Shown: in pieces, positions 27,198-35,526 of the stretch | How positions within the stretch are numbered: the first letter of the stretch is position 1 | Layout of the letters: every line of letters begins with the position of its first letter | Assembly (NCBI GenBank): GCA_964563545.1 | Contig: CAZLXB010000008.1 | Coordinates: forward strand, 1-64,000 | Reading direction: 5' to 3' | Source: Casp-actino8 sp964563545 | Lineage (GTDB): Bacteria; Actinomycetota; Acidimicrobiia; Acidimicrobiales; Ilumatobacteraceae | Length of the DNA stretch: 64,000 nt | The notes under the pieces: generated by a model | The model's database searches: none | Seen by the model: the letters and a program-made list of their open reading frames with translations, nothing else | What the model was told of the DNA's origin: nothing | Position numbers and translations under genes: made by a program

Positions 27198-28105
27198 TCG
27201 GTGCTACATCGATCGTCGACGTCATTCGCTCTGGTGCCTCGGTCGGACTTCGCGGCCAGTCGACTCGTGAAATCCCGAGAAGTGCGGTCGAGCCGGAAGA
27301 GTGGGTGGTGGCACCGCGCGGGGTCGTCGAATTCCAGCCCGACGAAATGACCGTGCGGGTCGGAGCTGGTACCAGCATCGAAGAACTTTCGGCCGCGGTC
27401 GCCGGCCACGGTCAATTCGTTCATGGATCCGACTCGGCCGTCGGAACGATCGGTGGAGCCCTGGCGTGTGGACGAAGTGGACTCCATCGACTCGGTCGGG
27501 GTTCCATTCGCGACGTCCTCCTCGAGGTGCGTCTCGTCGACCATGAGGGCAACCTCGTGAAGGCCGGAGGACCCACGGTGAAGAACGTCAGTGGATTCGA
27601 TCTCTGTCGTCTCTTCGTCGGTTCATTCGGAGTCCTCGGATTCGCCCACGAGTTCGTTCTCCGCACCCGGCCGCGTCCTCCGGCCGAGCTCTGGTTCCTG
27701 ACACCCGTGGCCGAACCCGATCTGGTCGCCGAGATCCAGCGCAGCTTCTACCGCCCGTCGTCGATTCTGTGGGATGGGATGGAACTCCGACTCTGCCTGA
27801 CCGGTCATCGGGCCGACATCGACGAACAGATTTCGCGCAGTCGATTCCGGTGGGATCCCATCGAGGAGCCCGCACTACCCAAGGGATGGATGCAGTCGAC
27901 CGTTCGACCAGCCGACGTGGCGTCGGTCGTCGGCAAGGAACCCGGTAGGATCATCGCCCAAGTCGGAACGGGAACGATCCATCATCCCAGTCCGTCCAAT
28001 CCGCGCATCGAGCAACCGGAGCGACGGGGGATCGTCGAGCGTCTTCTGACCGAGTTCAATCCGCTCCGCCGACTCAACCCGCACATCGACACGCTGGCGC
28101 TCTGA
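27188..28105 (+). CDS. glcE: Glycolate oxidase subunit GlcE (FAD-binding)
   Basis: The 305-residue protein is a shortened FAD_binding_4 protein: VGAGTSIEELSAAVAGHGQF, GTIGGALACGRSGLHRLGRGSIRDVLLEV and KNVSGFDLCRLFVGSFGVLG. GlcE lacks the large C-terminal catalytic domain of GlcD and acts as its partner. ATG 27188 overlaps the glcD end by ten bases. The GlcF gene follows about 850 bases later, after an opposing gene. Confidence 0.88.
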   Translation: MDLIGATSIVDVIRSGASVGLRGQSTREIPRSAVEPEEWVVAPRGVVEFQPDEMTVRVGAGTSIEELSAAVAGHGQFVHGSDSAVGTIGGALACGRSGLHRLGRGSIRDVLLEVRLVDHEGNLVKAGGPTVKNVSGFDLCRLFVGSFGVLGFAHEFVLRTRPRPPAELWFLTPVAEPDLVAEIQRSFYRPSSILWDGMELRLCLTGHRADIDEQISRSRFRWDPIEEPALPKGWMQSTVRPADVASVVGKEPGRIIAQVGTGTIHHPSPSNPRIEQPERRGIVERLLTEFNPLRRLNPHIDTLAL

Positions 28106-28159
28106 GTCGGGTCACGATCGTTCGCATGAGCTCTCATCGTCGGCACCCGTGTCACTGGC

Positions 28160-28183
28160 GCTATTTCGTCATGACGAAATAGC
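28160..28183. repeat. 24-base perfect palindrome with core ATTTCGTCATGACGAAAT (copy 1)
   Basis: The 18-base core occupies 28163-28180 and is flanked by GCT on the left and AGC on the right, giving perfect symmetry over 24 bases. It sits in the 93-base gap between the converging ends of glcE and the DinB-like gene. The same core recurs at 53441-53458. It could be a binding site for a dimeric regulator or a bidirectional hairpin; no T-run follows it. Confidence 0.8.
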
Positions 28184-28198
28184 TCACATCGAACTCCG

Positions 28199-28915
28199 TC
28201 AGGGCGCGACCTTCCTCCACTCGTCGGAGATCGCCGGATCACCCAAGGCCTCGATACGGGACGACCAGCGTCCCCACGCTGCGAAGTAGAGGTCACGCGC
28301 CGATCCCCGCCAGGCGACATCACCCTTGGCATGCTCATGGGTGATGTGGGCCACGCCTTCGTCGACGCGGATCATCCATTCCCCGTCGCCATCGGTGCAG
28401 TGGAGATGCAGGCTGCCCGTCGGCAGAGTCGATCGGCCACGGGCGAGTGTGAAGGGGAGCACGATGTCGAAGAACTCGTCGATGCCATCGAGGGCGACGT
28501 CACGTTCGATGTTCGATTCCTGACCGAGCGATCGCTCGATGTCTCCGAGATGCACCACGGTTTCGTGCAGCATGCGCCGGTGGTAGAAGCCGGCCGTCCG
28601 GTCGGCCGACCACGTCCACACCGGCGTCGTGGGTTCGATCCCCGCGAGCAGATCGCACACCACCCGACGGCGTTCGGAGAACCACACTCCGAGACCACCG
28701 GTCGGAGGATCCGCCTCCGGTCCCGGGGTCACGTACTCCAGGGATCGCGCGGCGACGATGGCCGCGACCATCGCGTAGACCTGACCGACGTGGCGAACCA
28801 CGTCCTCGGCCGTCCAGCCCGGACACTCCGGGATCACCAGCGACGGATTCGATTCGGCCAACCGACCGAGTTCGTCCGACTTCATGCTCAAGATGGACAC
28901 GTGATCGATCGTCAT
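28199..28915 (-). CDS. DinB-like maleylpyruvate isomerase family (mycothiol-dependent) protein
   Basis: The 238-residue product resembles the actinobacterial maleylpyruvate isomerase/DinB family: IPECPGWTAEDVVRHVGQVY near residue 30, RRMLHETVVHLGDIER (the His-containing metal-site helix), and a C-terminal segment of the MDMPI_C type (WRGSARDLYFAAWGR). Several members use mycothiol as cofactor, but the substrate is unknown. The frame is open to 29065; ATG 28913-28915 with a TACAAT box seven bases upstream is the better start. It lies between glcE and glcF on the opposite strand. Confidence 0.85.
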   Translation of the reverse strand: MTIDHVSILSMKSDELGRLAESNPSLVIPECPGWTAEDVVRHVGQVYAMVAAIVAARSLEYVTPGPEADPPTGGLGVWFSERRRVVCDLLAGIEPTTPVWTWSADRTAGFYHRRMLHETVVHLGDIERSLGQESNIERDVALDGIDEFFDIVLPFTLARGRSTLPTGSLHLHCTDGDGEWMIRVDEGVAHITHEHAKGDVAWRGSARDLYFAAWGRWSSRIEALGDPAISDEWRKVAP

Positions 28916-28922
28916 GCGAACG

Positions 28923-28949
28923 ATTGTAGGAAGGCGCGAGCGGTACGGT
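28923..28949. promoter_or_regulatory. Divergent -10 boxes for the DinB-like gene and glcF
   Basis: On the minus strand TACAAT (28928-28923) ends seven bases before ATG 28915. On the plus strand TACGGT (28944-28949) ends seven bases before ATG 28957. Both start codons would be at the transcript 5' ends. The 41-base gap leaves little room for separate upstream elements, so the two promoters probably interfere with or share regulation. Confidence 0.5.
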
Positions 28950-28956
28950 GTCGGCC

Positions 28957-30126
28957 ATGACCGGACTCGATCTCGCCGACGACCAGTTGGCATCGTGTGT
29001 CGGCTGCGGACTCTGCCTTCCGCATTGCCCGACCTACCGGGTGACAGGAGAAGAACGGTATTCACCGCGGGGCCGGATCGCGGTCATGCGGTCCGTGCAG
29101 TGGGAGGGTCAGCCACTCGACGACGACGCCGTCGAATCGCTGTCGACGTGCATCCAGTGTCGCGGTTGCGAGCCGGCGTGTCCGAGCGGCGTTCCGTACG
29201 GTCGTCTCATCGAAAGCGCCAAGAACACCATCGAGGCCGATATCGGTCTTCGGCGCAATCCACGTTGGCTCCGACCGGCACTTCGAGCCCTGAGTCATCA
29301 TCGACTCCTGCTCATCGGGTCGCGATCTCTCGCCGTCGCCCAACGACTCGGCATGTTTCGGCGACGGCTACCTCGCTTACCGCTGCGCATCGGACCTGCC
29401 GTGCGGTCCACCGCCACCGATCCCGATGTCTGGATCTTCACCGGTTGCGTGATGGATGCGTGGTCCCGACCGACCCATCGTGCCGCCGCCCGTTTGATCA
29501 CGGCCACCGGTTCGACTTTCTCAGTGTCGGGAGGCGGATGCTGCGGTGCCTTGCATGCACATTCGGGTCTGGTGTCCGACGCTCGCCGAATGGCCATCGC
29601 CGTCATGCGTTCGATGCCGGGGTCGGCGCCGATTCTCGTGGATTCGGCGGGTTGTGGGGCGGCACTCAAGGATTACGGCCACCTGCTCGGAACGAGGCAA
29701 GCCCACGAATTCGCGACCCGCGTCCTCGACGTGCACGAGTGGCTCGCGCCTCGCCTCGGTGACCTCGATCCGCTCGCGTCCGATGACCGACCGACTGTCA
29801 TCGTCCAGGAGCCGTGCCATCTTCGCCACGTCCAGAGGGTCCATGGCGCGATGCGCGAGGTGGTGGCCCACGTGGCCGACATCGTCGACACCGACGACGA
29901 CGGCTTGTGTTGTGGAGCGGGGGGAGCGTTCTCGATGATCCAACCCGATCTCGCCAATCGGGTGCGCGAACAGAAGATCGCCGCCATCGATCGGGTGCGG
30001 GCCGGAAGGGCGATGATGGTGGTGTCGGCCAATCCGGGCTGCGCCCAACACTTGGGCGCCGCCGGAGTAGATGTCGTCCACCCACTCGACTTCGTGGCGG
30101 ATCGAATCGTCAGGAGTATCCCATGA
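28957..30126 (+). CDS. glcF: Glycolate oxidase iron-sulfur subunit GlcF
   Basis: The 389-residue protein has two ferredoxin-type cluster motifs, CVGCGLCLPHCP and CIQCRGCEPACP, and two CCG domains (SGGGCCGALH and DGLCCGAGGAFSM). This is the GlcF/heterodisulfide-reductase-like architecture that carries electrons from GlcD to the quinone pool. ATG 28957 is preferred to the in-frame GTG at 28948 because the TACGGT box overlaps the latter. Confidence 0.9.
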   Translation: MTGLDLADDQLASCVGCGLCLPHCPTYRVTGEERYSPRGRIAVMRSVQWEGQPLDDDAVESLSTCIQCRGCEPACPSGVPYGRLIESAKNTIEADIGLRRNPRWLRPALRALSHHRLLLIGSRSLAVAQRLGMFRRRLPRLPLRIGPAVRSTATDPDVWIFTGCVMDAWSRPTHRAAARLITATGSTFSVSGGGCCGALHAHSGLVSDARRMAIAVMRSMPGSAPILVDSAGCGAALKDYGHLLGTRQAHEFATRVLDVHEWLAPRLGDLDPLASDDRPTVIVQEPCHLRHVQRVHGAMREVVAHVADIVDTDDDGLCCGAGGAFSMIQPDLANRVREQKIAAIDRVRAGRAMMVVSANPGCAQHLGAAGVDVVHPLDFVADRIVRSIP

Positions 30127-30329
30127 GTCCCGACCCCCGTCTTCAGAGTCGACTCGCCGAGATCGCCCAGCAGATCGAGTCGATCGCCGCGAGTCTGGAC
30201 GAGATCTCGTTCGATGTCCTGCGGGAGGCGAGTGCCGAGCGTTCCGGACGCCCGGAGATCGACAAGGTGCTCACTCAGGCCCGACGGGCTCTCGAGAAGG
30301 CCCGCCACCTTCTCGAATCAGCCACCTGA
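30123..30329 (+). CDS. Small helical protein of unknown function
   Basis: A 68-residue frame starts at an ATG overlapping the glcF stop. The product is entirely hydrophilic and helical with a heptad-like pattern (LQSRLAEIAQQIESIAASLDEISFD), probably a short coiled coil. Codon use matches neighbouring genes, and the overlap suggests it is translated with glcF. I do not recognise the family. Confidence 0.6.
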   Translation: MSPDPRLQSRLAEIAQQIESIAASLDEISFDVLREASAERSGRPEIDKVLTQARRALEKARHLLESAT

Positions 30330-30330
30330 T

Positions 30331-31443
30331 TCACTGCTTCAGAGCGTCTGCCTTCTCGTCGAGCGCGACGAGGAGTTCGGCAAAGGACTTCTCGAACGCG
30401 GAAACACCTTCCACCTCGAGTTGGCGACCGACGTCGTCGAGATCGACACCGACGGCGGCCAAGTCGGCCCAGTCCCGTCGGGCCGACTCGATGTCGTGAT
30501 CGATCGTGCGCTTCACCGTGCCGTGGTCGACGAAGGCATCGAGGGTCGTGTCCGGCAACGTGTTGACCGTCGACGGACCGATGAGCTCGTCGACGTACAT
30601 CGTGTCGGGATAGGCCGGATTCTTGGTACTCGTCGAGGCCCAGAGCGGTCTCTGCACCGTGGCACCAGCCCGAGCCAAAGTTGCCCAGCGCTCACCACTG
30701 AATGTCCGGGTGAACGACTCGTACGCCAGACGAGCCTGAGCGACAGCAGCCCGACCGCGAAGCGCGAGCGCCGACTCCGTGCCGATGGCGTCGAGCCGGC
30801 GGTCGATTTCGCTGTCGACCCGACTGATGAAGAAGGAGGCAACCGAGGCGATACCGGCCACCGCCTGTCCTTCGGATACCCGTTGCTCCAGACCGTCGAG
30901 ATACGCGGCCATCACCTCGCGATATCGCTCGAGTCCGAAGATGAGGGTGACGTTCACGTTGCAACCGTCGGCGATCAGAGTGCGAATGGCCGGAAGACCG
31001 GCGCGGGTCGCGGGGATCTTCACCATCAGGTTCGAACGGTCGATCCGCCGCCACAGATCGCGCGCGGCGCGGATCGTTCCCTCGGTGTCGTGCGCGAGAC
31101 GCGGATCGACCTCCACCGACACGAATCCATCACCGCCGCCACTCGACCTATGGACCGATTCGAAGACGTCGAGGGCTCCGAGAATGTCTTGGATCACCAA
31201 CTCCCAATAGGCGTCGAGCACGGGTGTGCGAGCCCGCACGAGGGAGGCGAATTGTTCGTCGTAATCGTTCGAACCCTGGATCGCCTTCTGGAAGATCGTG
31301 GGATTGGACGTGAGTCCGCGCACACCGCTGGCCACGATGCGCTCGAGCTCTCCACTCGTCAGATAACTCCGCTTCAGATTGTCGAGCCAGGCGCTCTGAC
31401 CTTCTCGGTCGAACAGTTCCGAGAGGCGCCGCGAAGTCGTCAT
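30331..31443 (-). CDS. tal: Transaldolase
   Basis: The 370-residue enzyme has SGVRGLTSNPTIFQKAIQGS, the Schiff-base lysine region NLMVKIPATRAGLPAI, and FGLERYREVMAAYLDGLE. Length and motifs fit the long actinobacterial transaldolase. It exchanges three-carbon units in the pentose phosphate pathway with transketolase, whose gene lies 23 bases upstream. A minus-strand CACGAT box (31455-31450) ends six bases before the ATG, so it may also have its own promoter. Confidence 0.96.
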   Translation of the reverse strand: MTTSRRLSELFDREGQSAWLDNLKRSYLTSGELERIVASGVRGLTSNPTIFQKAIQGSNDYDEQFASLVRARTPVLDAYWELVIQDILGALDVFESVHRSSGGGDGFVSVEVDPRLAHDTEGTIRAARDLWRRIDRSNLMVKIPATRAGLPAIRTLIADGCNVNVTLIFGLERYREVMAAYLDGLEQRVSEGQAVAGIASVASFFISRVDSEIDRRLDAIGTESALALRGRAAVAQARLAYESFTRTFSGERWATLARAGATVQRPLWASTSTKNPAYPDTMYVDELIGPSTVNTLPDTTLDAFVDHGTVKRTIDHDIESARRDWADLAAVGVDLDDVGRQLEVEGVSAFEKSFAELLVALDEKADALKQ

Positions 31444-31466
31444 GCCTACATCGTGGCAGACGGCCG

Positions 31467-33443
31467 TCAGCGCCCGAGGAGTCCTCGGGCGGCCACCGCA
31501 ACCGCGTCCGGGTTGATCCCCAATCGATCGAGGGCCTGACCACCGGGAGCGCTCGTTCCGAAACGATCGATACCGACACACACATCGGCGTACCGTTCCC
31601 AGCCGAACGTCGATGCGGCTTCGACCGACACCGTGGGAACCGTGCGCGGGAGGATCCGATTGGCGCCGGCCGGATCACGGCGTGCGAAGGACGCGAATCG
31701 ATCCCACGAGGGCAGCGAGACCACTTGGGCGCCGATGCCGTCCCGAGCGAGGACCTCGGCGGCGCCGAGGGCAACCGCGACTTCGCTCCCCGTGGCGACG
31801 ATCACCACATCGGGATCACCCGAAGGTCGCCGAACGATCCCGGCTCCCTCGACGACTGCCGATCCATCAGTGCACACCGGCAAGTTCTGTCGGCTGAGCA
31901 CGAGCGCCGTCGGCCCATCGGTTTCGAGCGCGACGCGCACCGCGGTACTCGTCTCGTTGGCATCCGCCGGCCGAATCACCTGGAGGTCGGGAATGGCCCG
32001 AAGTGCGGCGAGGTGTTCGATCGGCTGATGGGTGGGACCATCCTCGCCGACCCCGACCGAGTCATGACTGAAGACGAAGACGCACTTGGCCCCCGAGAGG
32101 GCGGCGAGTCGCACGGGCGGCTTCATGTAGTCGAAGAACACGAAGAACGTTCCGCCGACCGGCACGAAACCACCGTGCAACGCGAGGCCCACCATGATCG
32201 AGCCCATCGCGTGTTCGCGTACGCCGTAGTAGATCTGTCGTCCGGCGGGATCATCGGGCGACATCGCCGCTTGACCACTCAACTTGGCACCAGTGTTGCC
32301 GGTGAGGTCGGCGGCACCGGCGACGATCGCCGGCTGAGATTCCGCCAACGCGTCGAGCACTTTTTGCACGGCCACTCGCGTGGCGATCGAATCGCCCTCG
32401 GCGAAGGTCGGCAGATCGTTCGTCCAGTTCGCCTCTCCGCCCGACCAGACGGCGTTCCACTCCGCCCGGTGCGACGACGACTCGAGACGCCGATTCCAGT
32501 CAGAGGAAGCCGCAGCGCGACCAGCGGCGTGTTGGCGAACCGCGTCCACGACGTCGGATGGGGACCAGAAGGGTTCGTCGGGTATCCCCATGACCGCCTT
32601 GGTCCGACTGACGTGCTCGGCCGTGAACGGGTTGCCGTGGGCTTCGTGGCGATCGGTCCAATCCGGCGAAGGTGAACCCACCCGGGTGCGCAAGACGATC
32701 AACTTGGGGCGATCGTCGTGGGCGTCGCGCGCCGTCACCAGGGCGGTCTCGAGCGCATCGAGATTCTCACCGACCTCACCGATCTCGCTCACGGCCCATC
32801 CGTACGCGGTGAACCGTGCGACGACATCATCGCTACATGTCAGGTTCGTGCCGCCGTCGATCGTGATGCGGTTGTCGTCGAAGACGACGATCAGCCGACC
32901 GAGACGCTGGTGACCGGCCAGAGACGCGGCCTCGTGGCTCACGCCCTCCATCAGGCAGCCGTCACCGGCGATCACGTACGTGTGATGGTCGGTCAACTCC
33001 GATCCGAATCGAGCGCGCAGCGAGCGCTCGGCCATGGCCAGTCCGACTGCATTGGCCAGACCCTGTCCCAAGGGGCCGGTCGTGACTTCGATACCGGCCG
33101 TGTGTCCTCGCTCGGGGTGACCCGGCGTACGCGAGCCCCACTGGCGGAACGCCTTGATGTCGTCGAGGCTGACGTCGTACCCGTTGAGAAACAACAGCGC
33201 GTACTGGAGGATCGAGGCGTGGCCGGCCGACAGAACGAAGCGATCTCGATCGGGCCAGTCGGGTCGCCGGGGGTCGTGCTTCATGATGCGGCTGTAGAGA
33301 ACGTGCCCGAGAGGGGCGAGGGCCATTGCCGTGCCCTGGTGTCCGCTCTTGGCGGCGAGCGGCGCATCCATGGCCAGACCGCGAATCAATGCCACCGACT
33401 TCTGGTCGATGTCGGCGTTCAGACGCAAGGGTTTTCCAGCCAC
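31467..33443 (-). CDS. tkt: Transketolase
   Basis: The 658-residue enzyme has SGHQGTAMALAPLGHVLY, the thiamine diphosphate motif GDGCLMEGVSHEAASLAGH with downstream NRITIDG, a central pyrimidine domain (VGVGEDGPTHQPIEHLAALR) and the C-terminal domain. It begins with GTG at 33441-33443, six bases after a TAAGGT box. With the following tal gene it forms a non-oxidative pentose phosphate unit. Confidence 0.97.
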   Translation of the reverse strand: MAGKPLRLNADIDQKSVALIRGLAMDAPLAAKSGHQGTAMALAPLGHVLYSRIMKHDPRRPDWPDRDRFVLSAGHASILQYALLFLNGYDVSLDDIKAFRQWGSRTPGHPERGHTAGIEVTTGPLGQGLANAVGLAMAERSLRARFGSELTDHHTYVIAGDGCLMEGVSHEAASLAGHQRLGRLIVVFDDNRITIDGGTNLTCSDDVVARFTAYGWAVSEIGEVGENLDALETALVTARDAHDDRPKLIVLRTRVGSPSPDWTDRHEAHGNPFTAEHVSRTKAVMGIPDEPFWSPSDVVDAVRQHAAGRAAASSDWNRRLESSSHRAEWNAVWSGGEANWTNDLPTFAEGDSIATRVAVQKVLDALAESQPAIVAGAADLTGNTGAKLSGQAAMSPDDPAGRQIYYGVREHAMGSIMVGLALHGGFVPVGGTFFVFFDYMKPPVRLAALSGAKCVFVFSHDSVGVGEDGPTHQPIEHLAALRAIPDLQVIRPADANETSTAVRVALETDGPTALVLSRQNLPVCTDGSAVVEGAGIVRRPSGDPDVVIVATGSEVAVALGAAEVLARDGIGAQVVSLPSWDRFASFARRDPAGANRILPRTVPTVSVEAASTFGWERYADVCVGIDRFGTSAPGGQALDRLGINPDAVAVAARGLLGR

Positions 33444-33449
33444 GATCCG

Positions 33450-33455
33450 ACCTTA
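33450..33455 (-). promoter_or_regulatory. Probable -10 box for tkt
   Basis: TAAGGT on the minus strand ends six bases before the tkt GTG. The 35-base gap upstream contains no ribosome-binding site. Confidence 0.45.
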
Positions 33456-33478
33456 GTTGTCGGCTCGTCGCCCGACGA

Positions 33479-33877
33479 TCACTCGACCGGAGGCAGCAAC
33501 GTGAAAGGAACGATCGTGAATGGTCCACGATCGATGCGACAGTGGGCGTACACCGGCCCGTACTCAGCGAACTCGAGTTCGGCCTTGACGAGCCGATAGG
33601 TGAACTTCCCCGGTTCGACCGTGAAAGGACTCACGTTGCGCGCCACCTGTTCACCGTCTTCCTGCGCCGACTTCCGGAAGACGACTTCGAAGACCCCGGA
33701 GCCTCCCTCCTCCGGAGGGCAGTGGATGATGGCGACGAGGTGCGGATCGATCGTGACCGGGACCGGACTCGGCGCCTCCATCGAGAACATCGCACCGGTG
33801 ATGTCGATGCGGGTACTCGGCCCGGGCACCGATCGGAGTTGGAAGTTCTCGACGAAGAGAGCCGATACCAGTTGCAC
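33479..33877 (-). CDS. Hypothetical protein, possibly DUF6941-like
   Basis: The 132-residue product is a single beta-rich domain with no signal peptide or membrane segment (VSALFVENFQLRSVPGP, then alternating strands, ending VPFTLLPPVE). It somewhat resembles DUF6941 proteins, a family without known function, but I am not sure. GTG 33875-33877 has a TACTCT box six bases upstream. It lies between nagA and tkt on the same strand with short gaps, so it may share regulation with sugar-phosphate metabolism. Confidence 0.6.
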   Translation of the reverse strand: MQLVSALFVENFQLRSVPGPSTRIDITGAMFSMEAPSPVPVTIDPHLVAIIHCPPEEGGSGVFEVVFRKSAQEDGEQVARNVSPFTVEPGKFTYRLVKAELEFAEYGPVYAHCRIDRGPFTIVPFTLLPPVE

Positions 33878-33898
33878 GATTCGAGAGTACCGGCAACG

Positions 33899-34981
33899 TC
33901 AGCGGACACGCTCGCCGAGTGACCACACGCCGACGAGTTCGCGCTCGGAATCGAAGGCGACCAAGTCGGCTCTGAGGCCCACTCCGATGCGACCACGATC
34001 CGCGAGTCCGAGAAAGTCGGCGACGTTCGACGTCGCGGCGTCGACGGCTCGGGACCAAGGAACGCCGGCGCGTGAACACACATCGATGGCGTCGTCCATC
34101 GACAATGCGCTGCCGGCCAGGGTTCCGTCCGGTAAACGCGGTGCCCCGTCGACCAGCCGTGCCCGTGCTCCATCGGCGCGCCAACCGACCGAGTCCGTGA
34201 CCAGCGTGATGCGATCGGCGGCGCGAAAGGCGAGTTCGATCATCTCCGGCGCGACATGGACGCCGTCGGCGATCAGACCGCACCACAGACGTTCATCCAA
34301 GAGGGCCCAGGCCGCGAGTCCCGGTCGCCGATGATCGAGTCCCGACATGGCGTTGAAGAGGTGGGTCACCGACGTCGCCCCACTTTCGACGACGACTTCG
34401 TATTGGTCGCGGGTCGGTCGCGAGTGGCCGATCGACACCCGGACGTCACGCGAGGCGAGGGAGGCCACCGCGGCTGCGATGCCCCGATTCTCGGCGGCGA
34501 CGGTCACGACCCGCACGACATCGGGCAGGTCGTCGATCCACTTCCGATCGGCGGCCACGATCGCGTCACGACGATGGGCCCCGGGTGCATCACCGAGGAA
34601 CGGTCCCTCGAGGTGAACGCCGAGGACCCGGCCCTCGGATTCCTCGCGCCAGTGACTCAGATTCCCGAGCGCGGTTTCGTAGTCGGACAGAGGACCGCTC
34701 ACCAACGTGGGAAGCCACGTGGTGACACCACTTCGAAGTTGAGCCTGAGCGATCTTCTCGAACGATTCGGTGTCGCCACGCGAGGAGATCGTCCAGAGAT
34801 CGAGATCATCACGACCGTTGACCTGCCAGTCGATGAACCCCGGCGCCACGAAGTCGAATTCGAGGTCGGCGTCCCCCTCGCCGATCGGACGGATCGACTC
34901 GATTCGCCCGGATGCAATTCCGATCTCGGCCGCACCGAGGTGCTCCAGACCGTGGATCGATCGAGCCCTGACCACCGCCAC
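33899..34981 (-). CDS. nagA: N-acetylglucosamine-6-phosphate deacetylase
   Basis: The 360-residue amidohydrolase has VAPGFIDWQVNGRDDLDLW, the metal-site segment LGVHLEGPFLGDAPGAHRRD, VSIGHSRPTRDQYE, VTHLFNAMSGLDHR and the catalytic Asp in LVTDSVGWRADG. It deacetylates GlcNAc-6-phosphate during amino-sugar or cell-wall recycling. The frame continues to 35155, but GTG 34979-34981 has TACGGT seven bases upstream and avoids overlap with the divergent gene. The usual first metal motif HxH is replaced by a D-x-Q-x-N pattern, as in many NagA enzymes. Confidence 0.9.
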   Translation of the reverse strand: MAVVRARSIHGLEHLGAAEIGIASGRIESIRPIGEGDADLEFDFVAPGFIDWQVNGRDDLDLWTISSRGDTESFEKIAQAQLRSGVTTWLPTLVSGPLSDYETALGNLSHWREESEGRVLGVHLEGPFLGDAPGAHRRDAIVAADRKWIDDLPDVVRVVTVAAENRGIAAAVASLASRDVRVSIGHSRPTRDQYEVVVESGATSVTHLFNAMSGLDHRRPGLAAWALLDERLWCGLIADGVHVAPEMIELAFRAADRITLVTDSVGWRADGARARLVDGAPRLPDGTLAGSALSMDDAIDVCSRAGVPWSRAVDAATSNVADFLGLADRGRIGVGLRADLVAFDSERELVGVWSLGERVR

Positions 34982-34988
34982 CCAGCGG

Positions 34989-34994
34989 ACCGTA
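34989..34994 (-). promoter_or_regulatory. Probable -10 box for nagA
   Basis: TACGGT on the minus strand ends seven bases before GTG 34981 and helps choose that start over the many in-frame alternatives. Confidence 0.45.
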
Positions 34995-35058
34995 GCAGCG
35001 TCCTTGCCCCACCGACCCGAACGTTCGCCGGAGTCGGCGTGTGTGCCAAAGTCGAAGC

Positions 35059-35505
35059 ATGGCCCCTCGTCCCGAAGACTTCGACGAACTCGACCCCGAG
35101 ACCAGAGCTCGCTGGGCCCGTTTCGGCATCTGGGATCGCGTGTACTTTCCTTCACTCATTGGTTTGGCGGTCGAAGAAGTTCGATTGGGCTACTGCCGCA
35201 TGCGCATGCCGTTCCGACCCGAACTCGAGCAACCGATGGGCATCGTTCACGGTGGCGCCATCGCGACCCTCCTCGATGCCGTGGTCGTTCCGGCCATCGG
35301 CAGCGCCTATCCCGCATCGACCGGATTCTCGACGGTCGATCTGAGCATCCAGTACCACTCGGCTCTGCGTGCCGAAGACGCCGTGGCCCACGGATGGGTC
35401 GTACGCCGGGGCAAGCGCATCGTCTTCTGCGAGGCCGAAGCAGTGGGATCGGAGTCCGGTCGGATGATCGCCAAGGCCCTCCTCACGTACAGCGTCGCCA
35501 GCTGA
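35059..35505 (+). CDS. PaaI-type hotdog thioesterase
   Basis: The 148-residue protein has the hotdog helix motif IVHGGAIATLLDAVVVPA and the following strand pattern STVDLSIQYHSALRAEDAVAHGWVVRRGKRIVFCEAEA, typical of acyl-CoA thioesterases of the PaaI/YigI group. The acyl substrate is unknown. It is divergent from nagA with a 77-base gap; CAAAGT ends six bases before the ATG. Confidence 0.87.
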   Translation: MAPRPEDFDELDPETRARWARFGIWDRVYFPSLIGLAVEEVRLGYCRMRMPFRPELEQPMGIVHGGAIATLLDAVVVPAIGSAYPASTGFSTVDLSIQYHSALRAEDAVAHGWVVRRGKRIVFCEAEAVGSESGRMIAKALLTYSVAS

Positions 35506-35526
35506 CGGCCGCCTGCGGGCTCTCTC

